Below are positions 25,006 through 32,757 of a stretch of 39,323 nucleotides of DNA, piece after piece (the first letter of the stretch is position 1; each line of letters begins with the position of its first letter). Origin of the DNA: BOKV01 sp041739225. GTDB lineage: Bacteria > Pseudomonadota > Alphaproteobacteria > Rhizobiales > Rhizobiaceae. The notes beneath the pieces were generated by a model. It had not been told where the DNA came from and searched no databases. It was given only the letters and a program-made list of their open reading frames with translations. The position numbers and the translations under genes were made by a program. The stretch lies in assembly GCA_041739225.1 (NCBI GenBank), contig JBGSOG010000082.1, positions 1 to 39,323 on the forward strand, in the 5' to 3' direction.

Positions 25006-26193
25006 TCACGCGTCTGAGGGTCTGGCATCCTTTGAAAATGCGTAGGAAACGAGTGCTGCGATCAGAGTTGCGGCGTACAACATGAACAGCGCCCGGTAAG
25101 CATTCGCCGGGTCAGAGGCCATTTTGTTGGCACTTACCACCGACCCACTGATGAACTGCATCAGCCCGACGCCGCCAATCGAGAAGAAATTCATCAAGGT
25201 CACGCCTCTGCCGGTCAAGTGGGCGGGGATGAAACTTCGGCCATGGGCAAATTGCACGGCGTAACTGGCACCGAAAAACCCGATGAGAACCAGAATGAAT
25301 GCGGCAATCTGCACAGACTGCGGCATGGCGAACGCGAACCACAACGTTGCGAACAACACCACAATATTGCCGCCCATCACTACGCGTTTCCTTGAATTGA
25401 AGATGCGGTCCATCGGACCATAGGCAAGCGTGCCAAGCGACAGCGCTATTGCCATCAAAAGTATGATGCGCCCTGCCCCGATTGTATCGAGGCCATAAAC
25501 ATCGATCAGCAAGGGTCCGGCCCACAGGCCGCGCACACCGGCCGCGGTGGTGTAACCCAACAGGATGCAGGGATAGATCGGCCACAATTGCGGTATGGCA
25601 AACAATTCAAGAAACCCGCCCTTGCCGGTTCCGGCGTTTTCGACCCGTGCAGGATCTTGCACAGTCAGCCATATGCCTGCGCCCAGCAATACGGTTGCAG
25701 CGGCCAGCCACCATGAAACCGCGCGCCAGCCAAACGCCTCCGCCGCCATTGCCAAGGGTGCTGCGCCGGCTATGTTGCCGAGCGTGCCGACAGCAATGAA
25801 AACCGACGCAAGTGTTGCAAACCGGACGGCTGAAAAATTGCGGGCAAACAGGAAAAATGCCGCCATCAGGATGGGCGAGCAACCAATGCCAATCAGCGCC
25901 ATCGCTGCGATAAGTTGTGCTGGAGTGGTTGCCACTGCAAAAAGCGCTGCACCTGTGCCGCCACCGATACCGAAAAGCAGCGCTGTTGTCCGGCGTGGTC
26001 CCCAATTGTCCAATGCGTAACCGACCGGAAACTGCATCAGCGCAAAAGCGCAGAACCAGGCACCAGATGCCAATGAAAGGTCAGAAGCGCTGGCACCCAG
26101 ATCGGTTTCCAGAACCTTGGTCAGTACAGCAAGGAAGGATCGATAAAACTGGCTTAGCACATAGGCGAGTGCCAGGATTGCATAGGCGGGCAT
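25006..26193 (-). CDS. MFS transporter (NNP/OFA-like, substrate unknown)
   Basis: This 395-residue membrane protein has about twelve hydrophobic segments and the MFS loop signature GYALDNWGPRRT between helices 2 and 3. ATG 26193 has a strong GGAGG ribosome-binding site; a longer frame to 26253 lacks one. It is a single-gene unit converging on the hydrolase gene. No substrate can be assigned. Confidence 0.87.
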   Translation of the reverse strand: MPAYAILALAYVLSQFYRSFLAVLTKVLETDLGASASDLSLASGAWFCAFALMQFPVGYALDNWGPRRTTALLFGIGGGTGAALFAVATTPAQLIAAMALIGIGCSPILMAAFFLFARNFSAVRFATLASVFIAVGTLGNIAGAAPLAMAAEAFGWRAVSWWLAAATVLLGAGIWLTVQDPARVENAGTGKGGFLELFAIPQLWPIYPCILLGYTTAAGVRGLWAGPLLIDVYGLDTIGAGRIILLMAIALSLGTLAYGPMDRIFNSRKRVVMGGNIVVLFATLWFAFAMPQSVQIAAFILVLIGFFGASYAVQFAHGRSFIPAHLTGRGVTLMNFFSIGGVGLMQFISGSVVSANKMASDPANAYRALFMLYAATLIAALVSYAFSKDARPSDA

Positions 26194-26329
26194 GGTTGGA
26201 ACTCCTCCCTGCCCCAATAGTCCCTCGCGGGATTTGCGGCAAGCTCGATACATGAACTGCTTTTAACTGGTGGTGGTTGTGACCCGCCATTAAGTTATTG
26301 CCAGCAATGGCCCGGAAGGCTGGTGATTC

Positions 26330-27127
26330 ATGAACATGCAGCTTCTTGCCCCAGCGGTCGGCTTCATCATCCTGCTTGGTTTTTTCAGATTGTTGGAGCT
26401 GTTTCGTCGCCGGGAAAAGCGGTTGCCACTCTTGCGCCCCGGTTTTGCCACCGATGTCGTTTGGTTCGCATTCACACCGCTGGTTACCAACACGGTGACC
26501 CGGATTGGTGTTGGTCTGGCGATCCTGCCTGCAGCGCTCTGGATTTACGGGAAATTCGATCCTGAACTGATCAAGGCCGGCTATGGCCCTGCCTCTCGTT
26601 TGCCACTATGGCTGCAAGCTTTCGCGATCCTGTTCATCGGCGATTTCCTCGGCTACTGGACGCACCGGCTTTTTCACCGGCGGCGGTTGTGGAATTTTCA
26701 TGCCGTGCATCACTCCTCGAAGCAACTAGACTGGCTTTCGTCGGTTCGGGTGCACCCTTTCAACGATCTGCTGATGAAAATTGCCACGGCTGCGCCGTTG
26801 GTTTTGCTCGGTTTTTCATCGCTTGCTGTCGTGTCGATCATCCCGTTTCTGACATTGCTGGCAATTCTCATCCACGCCAACCTTGATTGGGATTTCGGCC
26901 CTCTTCGCAGCATTGTTGCCTCGCCGGTCTTTCACCGCTGGCACCACACTGATGAAGCTGAAGCGCGTGACAAGAATTTTGCCGGGCTGTTTCCGGTCTG
27001 GGACGTTTTGTTTGGCACTTATTACATGCCCAAAGACCGGCTGCCGCAGCATTTTGGCACCACAACGCCGGTAACTCCAGGATTTGTCGGACAGATGCTG
27101 TTTCCATTCCGGCGCGAAAAAAGCTGA
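26330..27127 (+). CDS. Sterol desaturase/fatty acid hydroxylase family membrane protein
   Basis: The 265-residue protein has several hydrophobic helices and the three His clusters that bind a di-iron centre: HRLFH, HAVHH and, after the last helices, HRWHH. The family hydroxylates or desaturates lipids (sterols, carotenoids, fatty acids) using O2. GGAAGG lies upstream of the ATG. It stands alone on its strand before the FAA hydrolase gene. The substrate is unknown. Confidence 0.9.
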   Translation: MNMQLLAPAVGFIILLGFFRLLELFRRREKRLPLLRPGFATDVVWFAFTPLVTNTVTRIGVGLAILPAALWIYGKFDPELIKAGYGPASRLPLWLQAFAILFIGDFLGYWTHRLFHRRRLWNFHAVHHSSKQLDWLSSVRVHPFNDLLMKIATAAPLVLLGFSSLAVVSIIPFLTLLAILIHANLDWDFGPLRSIVASPVFHRWHHTDEAEARDKNFAGLFPVWDVLFGTYYMPKDRLPQHFGTTTPVTPGFVGQMLFPFRREKS

Positions 27128-27215
27128 GCGCCGCGCTGTACGCCGCCCACGCGTTGTGGCAACCAGATCGCAGTCAAAAAACTGGCAATCACTGGAAAAG
27201 TGCAAAGGCAAACCG

Positions 27216-28061
27216 ATGAAACTCCTGCGATATAGCGCCCCCGGCGCAGAAAAACCTGCAATGCTCGACGGAGAGGGCCGCGTTCGCGACCTTTCGGGTT
27301 TCGTCAAGGATTTCTCTGGCGTGGCGCTGGACCCAACAAACCTGAAAGCACTTTCAGGAATTGATGCCTCGGCATTGCCGCTTGTGGCTGACGGCGAACG
27401 CATCGGCGCCTGCGTGGCTGGAACCGGCAAGTTCATTTGCATCGGCCTCAACTATTCCGACCATGCCGCCGAAACCGGGGCAAGCGTGCCGTCCGAGCCA
27501 ATCATTTTCATGAAAGCGACGTCGGCCATTTGCGGGCCCAATGACGACGTGTTCATCCCGCGCGGCTCACTGAAAACCGACTGGGAGGTGGAGCTTGGCG
27601 TCGTCATCGGGCGCACCGCGAAATATGTCAGCGAAGCCGACGCGCTTTCATATGTCGCAGGGTATTGCGTGATCAACGACGTTTCGGAGCGCGCTTTCCA
27701 GACCGAGCGCCAAGGCCAGTGGACCAAAGGCAAATCGTGCGACCGCTTCGGCCCGACCGGCCCTTGGCTGGTGACTGCCGACGAAGTGGCCGATCCGCAA
27801 AACCTGAAGCTGTGGCTTTCAGTCAATGGCCGCAAATTCCAGGATGGCACCACGCAGACCATGGTCTATGGCGTTGCCCACCTCGTTTCATATCTCAGCC
27901 AGTTCATGAGCCTGCATCCAGGCGACATCATCTCGACCGGTACACCGCCCGGTGTCGGCCTCGGGCAGAAGCCGCCGCTCTACCTCAAGGACGGCGATGT
28001 GGTGGAACTTGGCATCGAGGGAATGGGAACACAACGACAGGTGTTTCGGGCAGACATGTGA
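27216..28061 (+). CDS. Fumarylacetoacetate hydrolase family protein
   Basis: The 281-residue enzyme has the FAH C-terminal domain: KFICIGLNYSDHA, the metal-binding triad around DWEVELGVVIG (E-x-E) and the Asp in INDVSER, then STGTPPGVG. Close relatives act on acylpyruvates, for example 2,4-diketo-3-deoxy sugar acids in non-phosphorylative sugar breakdown. Which of these applies cannot be told, because no sugar pathway genes are nearby. ATG 27216 gives the usual family N-terminus MKLLRY. Confidence 0.9.
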   Translation: MKLLRYSAPGAEKPAMLDGEGRVRDLSGFVKDFSGVALDPTNLKALSGIDASALPLVADGERIGACVAGTGKFICIGLNYSDHAAETGASVPSEPIIFMKATSAICGPNDDVFIPRGSLKTDWEVELGVVIGRTAKYVSEADALSYVAGYCVINDVSERAFQTERQGQWTKGKSCDRFGPTGPWLVTADEVADPQNLKLWLSVNGRKFQDGTTQTMVYGVAHLVSYLSQFMSLHPGDIISTGTPPGVGLGQKPPLYLKDGDVVELGIEGMGTQRQVFRADM

Positions 28062-28075
28062 GGTTGGTGGTTCAA

Positions 28076-28105
28076 TCTTGGCGCGGGCACTCTTGGTGCG
28101 GGCAC
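28076..28105. repeat. 15-base tandem duplication of the tRNA-Leu 3' end
   Basis: TCTTGGCGCGGGCAC (28076-28090) and TCTTGGTGCGGGCAC (28091-28105) are adjacent copies with one mismatch. The second copy is the 3' end of the tRNA gene including CCA. It could be replication slippage or a leftover attachment site. Confidence 0.8.
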
Positions 28106-28178
28106 CGGGGGTCGAACCCGGATGGCCAAGGCCGAGGGATTTTAAGTCCCTTGCGTCTACCAGTTTCGCCATGCCCGC
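28094..28178 (-). tRNA. tRNA-Leu (anticodon TAA)
   Basis: On the minus strand the 85-base gene folds into a cloverleaf with a long variable arm, as expected for tRNA-Leu. The acceptor stem pairs GCGGGCA with TGCCCGC, followed by A and an encoded CCA. The anticodon stem AGGGA/TCCCT encloses the loop CTTAAAA, giving anticodon TAA. The T-arm contains GGTTCGACC. The 3' flank carries a 15-base duplication (28076-28105). Confidence 0.95.
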
Positions 28179-28223
28179 CTGATGTAAAGCAGTAGCTTCA
28201 AGCATGGGTTGGTTGCAACGAAA

Positions 28224-28246
28224 AAGGGCGGCTCGTGGCCGCCCTT
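28224..28246 (-). terminator. Intrinsic terminator of wrbA
   Basis: AAGGGCGGC and GCCGCCCTT form a 9-base GC-rich stem with a 5-base loop. On the minus strand it ends in a run of T. It lies 21 bases after the wrbA stop, between wrbA and tRNA-Leu. Confidence 0.85.
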
Positions 28247-28267
28247 CGCATTTGGCAGGATGTGCGT

Positions 28268-28867
28268 TCAGCCGTGCAGCTTGGTGGTGATCTCGGCCAC
28301 GCGCTTGCCTTGGAACCTGGCTCCGGCAAGGTCCATCTCGGATGGCTGGCGAGAGCCATCGCCGCCGGTCAGCAAGGTCATGCCGTAAGGCGCGCCGCCG
28401 CGATACTGGTCGTGGCCCATCTGGTCCTGATATGCATAGGACAGCGGCACGATGACCATGCCGTGATGCTGCAACATGACCTGTGTGGAGATGATGGTGA
28501 ATTCCTGGCCGCCGTGCTGGGTCGCGGTCGAAGACATGACCGAGGCAACTTTGTTGACGAGCGCGCCCTTTGCCCACAGCGCTCCGGTCTGGTCGAAGAA
28601 GTTCTTCAGTTGGGCTGGCATCAGACCAAAACGGGTCGGCACGCCGACGATGATGCCGTCATAGTCCAAGAGTTCGGCAGGCGTGGCAATTTCAGCTTTC
28701 TGGTCGAGCTTGAAATGCGAGGCTTTGGCGACATCTTCGGGAATGAGTTCGAGGACGCGCTTGACGACAACTTGCGCTCCGGCTTCCTTGACGCCTTCGG
28801 CAGCAGCATAAGCCATCTGTTCCATGTGGCCGTAGCTGGAATAATAAAGAACCAAAATCTTGGCCAT
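28268..28867 (-). CDS. wrbA: NAD(P)H:quinone oxidoreductase WrbA
   Basis: The 199-residue flavodoxin-like protein reduces quinones by two electrons and limits oxidative stress. It shows the FMN loop YYSSYGHMEQM, the VGVPTRFG and FFDQTGALW segments and the TGGDGSRQPS stretch that are hallmarks of WrbA. The length is typical. GGAGAA precedes the ATG. It is a single-gene unit. Confidence 0.95.
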   Translation of the reverse strand: MAKILVLYYSSYGHMEQMAYAAAEGVKEAGAQVVVKRVLELIPEDVAKASHFKLDQKAEIATPAELLDYDGIIVGVPTRFGLMPAQLKNFFDQTGALWAKGALVNKVASVMSSTATQHGGQEFTIISTQVMLQHHGMVIVPLSYAYQDQMGHDQYRGGAPYGMTLLTGGDGSRQPSEMDLAGARFQGKRVAEITTKLHG

Positions 28868-29034
28868 GGTGTTTCTCCTGTGGTTGAAAGGTTGGTGACA
28901 ATCTACGCGGGGATGTCAGGCCCCGATTTGGACCTGTTGTGTCACATAGACCGATTGGCCCCGATCAACAGCCTGACAAGGTGCAACGCACTGTCAACAA
29001 AACAGGACCGGCAAATTCATCGGGGGAATTCACT

Positions 29035-29784
29035 TTGACACACAGGATCGTAACGGCAGCGATGTTGGCAATCGGCGACGAACTGCTGTCTGGGCGCACG
29101 CGTGACAAGAACATCGGGCATCTTGCCAGTGTGCTTACCCTCGCCGGGATCGACCTCAGGCAAGTTCGCATTGTGGCCGATGACAGCGGCGCGATCATCG
29201 CCGCGGTAAATGCCTTGCGACATGACCATGAGCTGCTGTTCACTTCCGGCGGCATCGGGCCAACGCATGACGACATCACCGCAGATGCCATGGCCGCAGC
29301 CTTTGGCGTGGAAATCGGACACGACCCCAGGGCAATGGCCATATTGGCAGCGCATTACGAAGAGCGCGGACTTGAGTTTACCGAGGCCAGAAAACGCATG
29401 GCCCGCATGCCGGCGGGCAGCGAGCTCATCGACAATCCGGTTTCAAAAGCCCCGGGATTTTCCATCGGGAACGTACATGTGATGGCAGGCGTACCTTCGG
29501 TTTTCGAAGCGATGCTGGACGGGCTGCTTCCACGCCTGCCCGCCGGATCACCAGTGCTGTCAAAAGCCGTCGATTCTCCCTTTCCCGAAGGGCGCATCGG
29601 CACTGCATTGGGCGAAATCCAGAAACGCCATCCACAAACCTCCATCGGGTCGTATCCCCGCTTTGACGGCGCTGCTTCCTATTCGACCCAAATCATCATC
29701 CGCTCACGCGATACCGCAGCGATAGATGCGGCTGAAGCCGATGTGAAGGCGATGCTGGAAGGGTTTGGATTGCAATCATCTTGA
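29035..29784 (+). CDS. MoCF-biosynthesis/CinA-N domain protein
   Basis: The 249-residue protein is a molybdopterin-binding (MoaB/MogA-like) domain as in the N-terminus of CinA: AMLAIGDELLSGRTRDKN, FTSGGIGPTHDDITADAMA and GVPSVFEAML. The C-terminal NMN deamidase domain of full CinA is absent. TTG 29035 has GGGGGA upstream. Relatives are called competence/damage-inducible protein A, but a specific role (such as nucleotide pyrophosphatase) is not certain. Confidence 0.87.
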   Translation: MTHRIVTAAMLAIGDELLSGRTRDKNIGHLASVLTLAGIDLRQVRIVADDSGAIIAAVNALRHDHELLFTSGGIGPTHDDITADAMAAAFGVEIGHDPRAMAILAAHYEERGLEFTEARKRMARMPAGSELIDNPVSKAPGFSIGNVHVMAGVPSVFEAMLDGLLPRLPAGSPVLSKAVDSPFPEGRIGTALGEIQKRHPQTSIGSYPRFDGAASYSTQIIIRSRDTAAIDAAEADVKAMLEGFGLQSS

Positions 29785-29863
29785 CAATCGGGGGTGGCAC
29801 ACATTGTCAGCGCCTTGCTGATTGGCTATTGCAGCCCATCAACTCCCATCGAGGGTCAACATC

Positions 29864-30376
29864 ATGTCTGCACCTGCCAACAAGGCCTTTCCCGTCTCCT
29901 GGGACCAGTTCCACCGCGACTGCAAAGCGTTGGCATGGAGGCTAGCAAGCGCTGCGGAGACCAAGGGCGAGTGGAAGGCCATTGTTTCAATCACGCGCGG
30001 CGGGTTGGTTCCGGCAGCGATCATTGCGCGTGAGCTTGGCATCCGCAACATCGAAACGATCTGCATCGCCTCTTATCACGAGTACAAGGACCAGGGTGAT
30101 CTGACCATCATCAAGGGCATATCGCCCGATCTCATCACTGCTGATGGCGGAGCCAACATTCTGGTGGTCGATGATCTGACCGATACCGGGAAAACCGCCG
30201 CCAAAGTGCGCGAAATCCTGCCCAATTGCCACATCGCCACGGTCTACGCCAAACCAAAGGGCGTACCGATGGCCGATACTTATGTGACCGAAGTTAGCCA
30301 GGATACCTGGATTTATTTCCCGTGGGATCTGGACCTTGCCTACACGGCGCCGATTTCCGGCAAGCGCGATAGCTGA
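29864..30376 (+). CDS. gpt: Xanthine(-guanine) phosphoribosyltransferase
   Basis: The purine salvage enzyme (170 residues) transfers PRPP to xanthine or guanine. The PRPP loop is ILVVDDLTDTGKTA. The N-terminal part SITRGGLVPAAIIARELG and the C-terminal WIYFPWD are characteristic. GAGGGT lies before ATG 29864. The gene converges on the GGDEF-EAL gene 18 bases away, and I see no clear terminator between them. Confidence 0.92.
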   Translation: MSAPANKAFPVSWDQFHRDCKALAWRLASAAETKGEWKAIVSITRGGLVPAAIIARELGIRNIETICIASYHEYKDQGDLTIIKGISPDLITADGGANILVVDDLTDTGKTAAKVREILPNCHIATVYAKPKGVPMADTYVTEVSQDTWIYFPWDLDLAYTAPISGKRDS

Positions 30377-30394
30377 GGCAGCCGGCCGGGTTGT

Positions 30395-32005
30395 TCATCC
30401 TGCAGCCAGTTTTGACCATTCCGGCTGATCGTGTATCTGCAACGGCAATTTGCTCGGCATCGTATCGCCGGTATAGTTCTGCTGCGTCAACTTTGCGATG
30501 GAGCTGCATTTGAGCAGGTCCGAATACGGCATCGGTCGGGCAAACAAATATCCCTGGTACCAAAGCGATCCGAAATGCGAAAGAAATTTGACCTGCCCTG
30601 TGGTTTCAACGCCTTCGACAGTGATATCAAGTCCGCGATCCCTCGCCAAATGGATGATCGTGGCGATCATGGACTGGGCCGAAATTGAATCTTCCAATTC
30701 CCGGACGAAGGAAGCATCAATCTTGATCCGGTCGAGTGTGAAGCGTGAAAGATAGGACAATCCGGAATATCCGGTGCCAAAATCGTCGAGTGCGACAGAT
30801 ACGCCAAGCGATCTTACTGCCTTGATGACGTCGGTTGCGCTCTCGTCCTTGGTGATCAGAACATTTTCGGTCACTTCAATTTCCAGCCGGTGTGGCGGAA
30901 AACCGGTCTCGGCGAGGATGTCAGCCAGGTCCTGACAAAATCCGGGAGCCAGAAAGTGATTGGGAGAAATGTTCACTGCAAGGCGAATTTCAGGAATCGG
31001 CAGAATGTGGTTGCAGGCGCGGCGCAGCACGCTGTTGCCAAGTTTTGCCATAAGGCCGAGTTCTTCTGCCATTCCAATGAAGTCCGCTGGCGAAACCCGT
31101 CCCAATTGTGGATGTGTCCAGCGGGCCAGGGCCTCGACAGCGACAATCCTGTCGAAGTTGGAATCCACCAGCGGCTGATAATAGATTTCCAACTCTTCTG
31201 CTTCCAGCGATTCGCGAAAGCCGGTTTCCATCCTCGAATTTCGCTTGGCCGTGGCATCTGAATTGTCGGAATAGCTGACATGCAGCTTGCCATCGCCAGC
31301 CTTGGCCTCTGCAAGTGCAAATTCCGCACGACGAAACAATTCGGTTGTGCTCACGCCTTCATCGGTGGCTGCCATCGCCGAGCCGACAGAGACATCAATG
31401 TAAATGCTTTTTTCGGCCACCTGAAACGGCGGGATCATGCATCTTTGGATGGCGGCGACCAAGTCATTGATGCCGCCCTGCGAATTGATTGCGCGCAGGA
31501 TGAAGGCAAAACGATCACCATCGACCCTTGCAAGGAATGATGCTTCGCTTTCGACCGAACGCAGGCGCGCGGCAACTGCGGAAATGATCTTGTCACCAGC
31601 CTGATACCCAAAAGAGTGATTGAGCGATTTGAACCTGCGGATGTCTATGCAAACGATGGCAAGTGCTTCGCCCGGGCGCAGACGCGCCAAATCAAGCACC
31701 AGGGTTCGCTCGAGGTTTTTCCGGCTGGGCAACCCGGTGGCCGGATCAAACAGTTCGCTTTTGCGTATCGCCCGGAAGTCCTGGAATGAACGAAGCATCA
31801 TCATGACGATGGCTGCGATCATCAGCGTGATGCAACTCAGCAGGTAAATGTTGTTTGCAACAGGCACGGCGGCCACGCTTGCGGCAATTGTATTTGTCTG
31901 GAAATAGCCTGAAAAGAGTTGCCAGGTGGCAAAAGCTGCAAAAACCAGCGCAGCAGACGACAACATGACAATGCGCTTATGCTGTTTTTCCTGGATTTCC
32001 AGCAT
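30395..32005 (-). CDS. Membrane GGDEF-EAL protein, probable c-di-GMP phosphodiesterase
   Basis: The protein has about 536 residues: two N-terminal membrane helices (about 13-33 and 47-65), a GGDEF domain (about 85-250) and an EAL domain (about 265-520). The GGDEF motif is degenerate (DGDRF), so cyclase activity is unlikely. The EAL domain keeps VEALARW, the metal-binding Asn (NISPN), Glu (EVTEN), Asp pair (LDDFGTGYS), Lys (KIDASF) and Glu (EGVET), so it should hydrolyse c-di-GMP. ATG 32005 is preferred; a GTG at 32026 is possible. It probably influences motility or adhesion. Confidence 0.9.
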   Translation of the reverse strand: MLEIQEKQHKRIVMLSSAALVFAAFATWQLFSGYFQTNTIAASVAAVPVANNIYLLSCITLMIAAIVMMMLRSFQDFRAIRKSELFDPATGLPSRKNLERTLVLDLARLRPGEALAIVCIDIRRFKSLNHSFGYQAGDKIISAVAARLRSVESEASFLARVDGDRFAFILRAINSQGGINDLVAAIQRCMIPPFQVAEKSIYIDVSVGSAMAATDEGVSTTELFRRAEFALAEAKAGDGKLHVSYSDNSDATAKRNSRMETGFRESLEAEELEIYYQPLVDSNFDRIVAVEALARWTHPQLGRVSPADFIGMAEELGLMAKLGNSVLRRACNHILPIPEIRLAVNISPNHFLAPGFCQDLADILAETGFPPHRLEIEVTENVLITKDESATDVIKAVRSLGVSVALDDFGTGYSGLSYLSRFTLDRIKIDASFVRELEDSISAQSMIATIIHLARDRGLDITVEGVETTGQVKFLSHFGSLWYQGYLFARPMPYSDLLKCSSIAKLTQQNYTGDTMPSKLPLQIHDQPEWSKLAAG

Positions 32006-32757
32006 GATTTTCGACTGTGCTCCCACTAACCCGCATCAGGTTAGCCCGAAGGCATTGATAATTCGTATCTGCCCTTTGCTGCCATTATCCACCGCCGACT
32101 AAACGAATCACGCAGGGAGGCGATGATCTTCAATGAGGCAAGCAAACAATTTCATCGGGTTCGATTTTCTTGCAAATGCTTGATTAGGCTCGCAGTTTGC
32201 AGCCGGAAAGTTATCCCGGCTATCCACAGGCAGCCACAACATGTGGTGTGCGAAAGATTTTTTGTGACAACACCTTGACGCTCAAAACCGAGTCACAATA
32301 GCTTGGCGCATCGTCGGGAATGTATAGTTTTCCGGTTTGGGGCTGCGCCTGTCAGGCGCGGCCACTCTCCGGGCCAGTGTTTTTCCTGAAGGTTTTCCAG
32401 GTTCATGTGTTCATCGGTCAGGAATCCGGCTGCGGCTGGAGACGGGCCTTGTTTGTGTGCGCCTGTGGCTTTCCTTTGCAAAAAGCCAAATTCGACAAGA
32501 TTGGTAAATCGCCTGTTAACACAATATTTAGTGTTTGCTGGTATGTTGCATACCAGATATAGTTTGCGTCCGTTGTTTGAATTCGGTGGTTTGATTCCCC
32601 CTTTCCAGCAACAATCAGTCGAACGTGAAAGCATAACGGGGCCCGTGGCGGCTTCGGGGAACCGGAGGGATACCTTCCGGCAAAAGGAAGGGTTTGTCCA
32701 TTTTTTGCCAGTGTTGGGGCAAACAGTGGAAGCATCGGAAAGCGGAAGGGCGAAACC
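32006..32757. other. Intergenic region between the GGDEF-EAL gene and nrdJ
   Basis: About 750 bases with no convincing gene. It contains two DnaA-box-like 9-mers (32085-32093, 32220-32228), a strong hairpin (32341-32363: GGCTGCGCC/GGCGCGGCC, one wobble), two NrdR boxes and a leader with two smaller hairpins (32662-32680; 32704-32723) before the nrdJ ribosome-binding site GGAAGGG. Open frames here lack coding character. Confidence 0.7.
32519..32565 (+). promoter_or_regulatory. Paired NrdR boxes controlling nrdJ
   Basis: ACACAATATTTAGTGT (32519-32534) and ATACCAGATATAGTTT (32550-32565) match the NrdR consensus acaCwAtATaTwGtgt. Centre spacing is 31 bases, about three helical turns, as usual for NrdR pairs. 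NrdR represses ribonucleotide reductase genes when dATP is plentiful. The nrdJ start is about 190 bases downstream. Confidence 0.85.

Noticed and set aside
28076..28178. Integrated element at tRNA-Leu
   Set aside because: The duplicated tRNA end has no intervening DNA, and no integrase or island genes are near. Only the repeat itself is reported.
32566..32757. Adenosylcobalamin riboswitch in the nrdJ leader
   Set aside because: I looked for the conserved B12-box and GCCACTG-type core between the NrdR boxes and the start codon and did not find them. The hairpins present do not match the fold.
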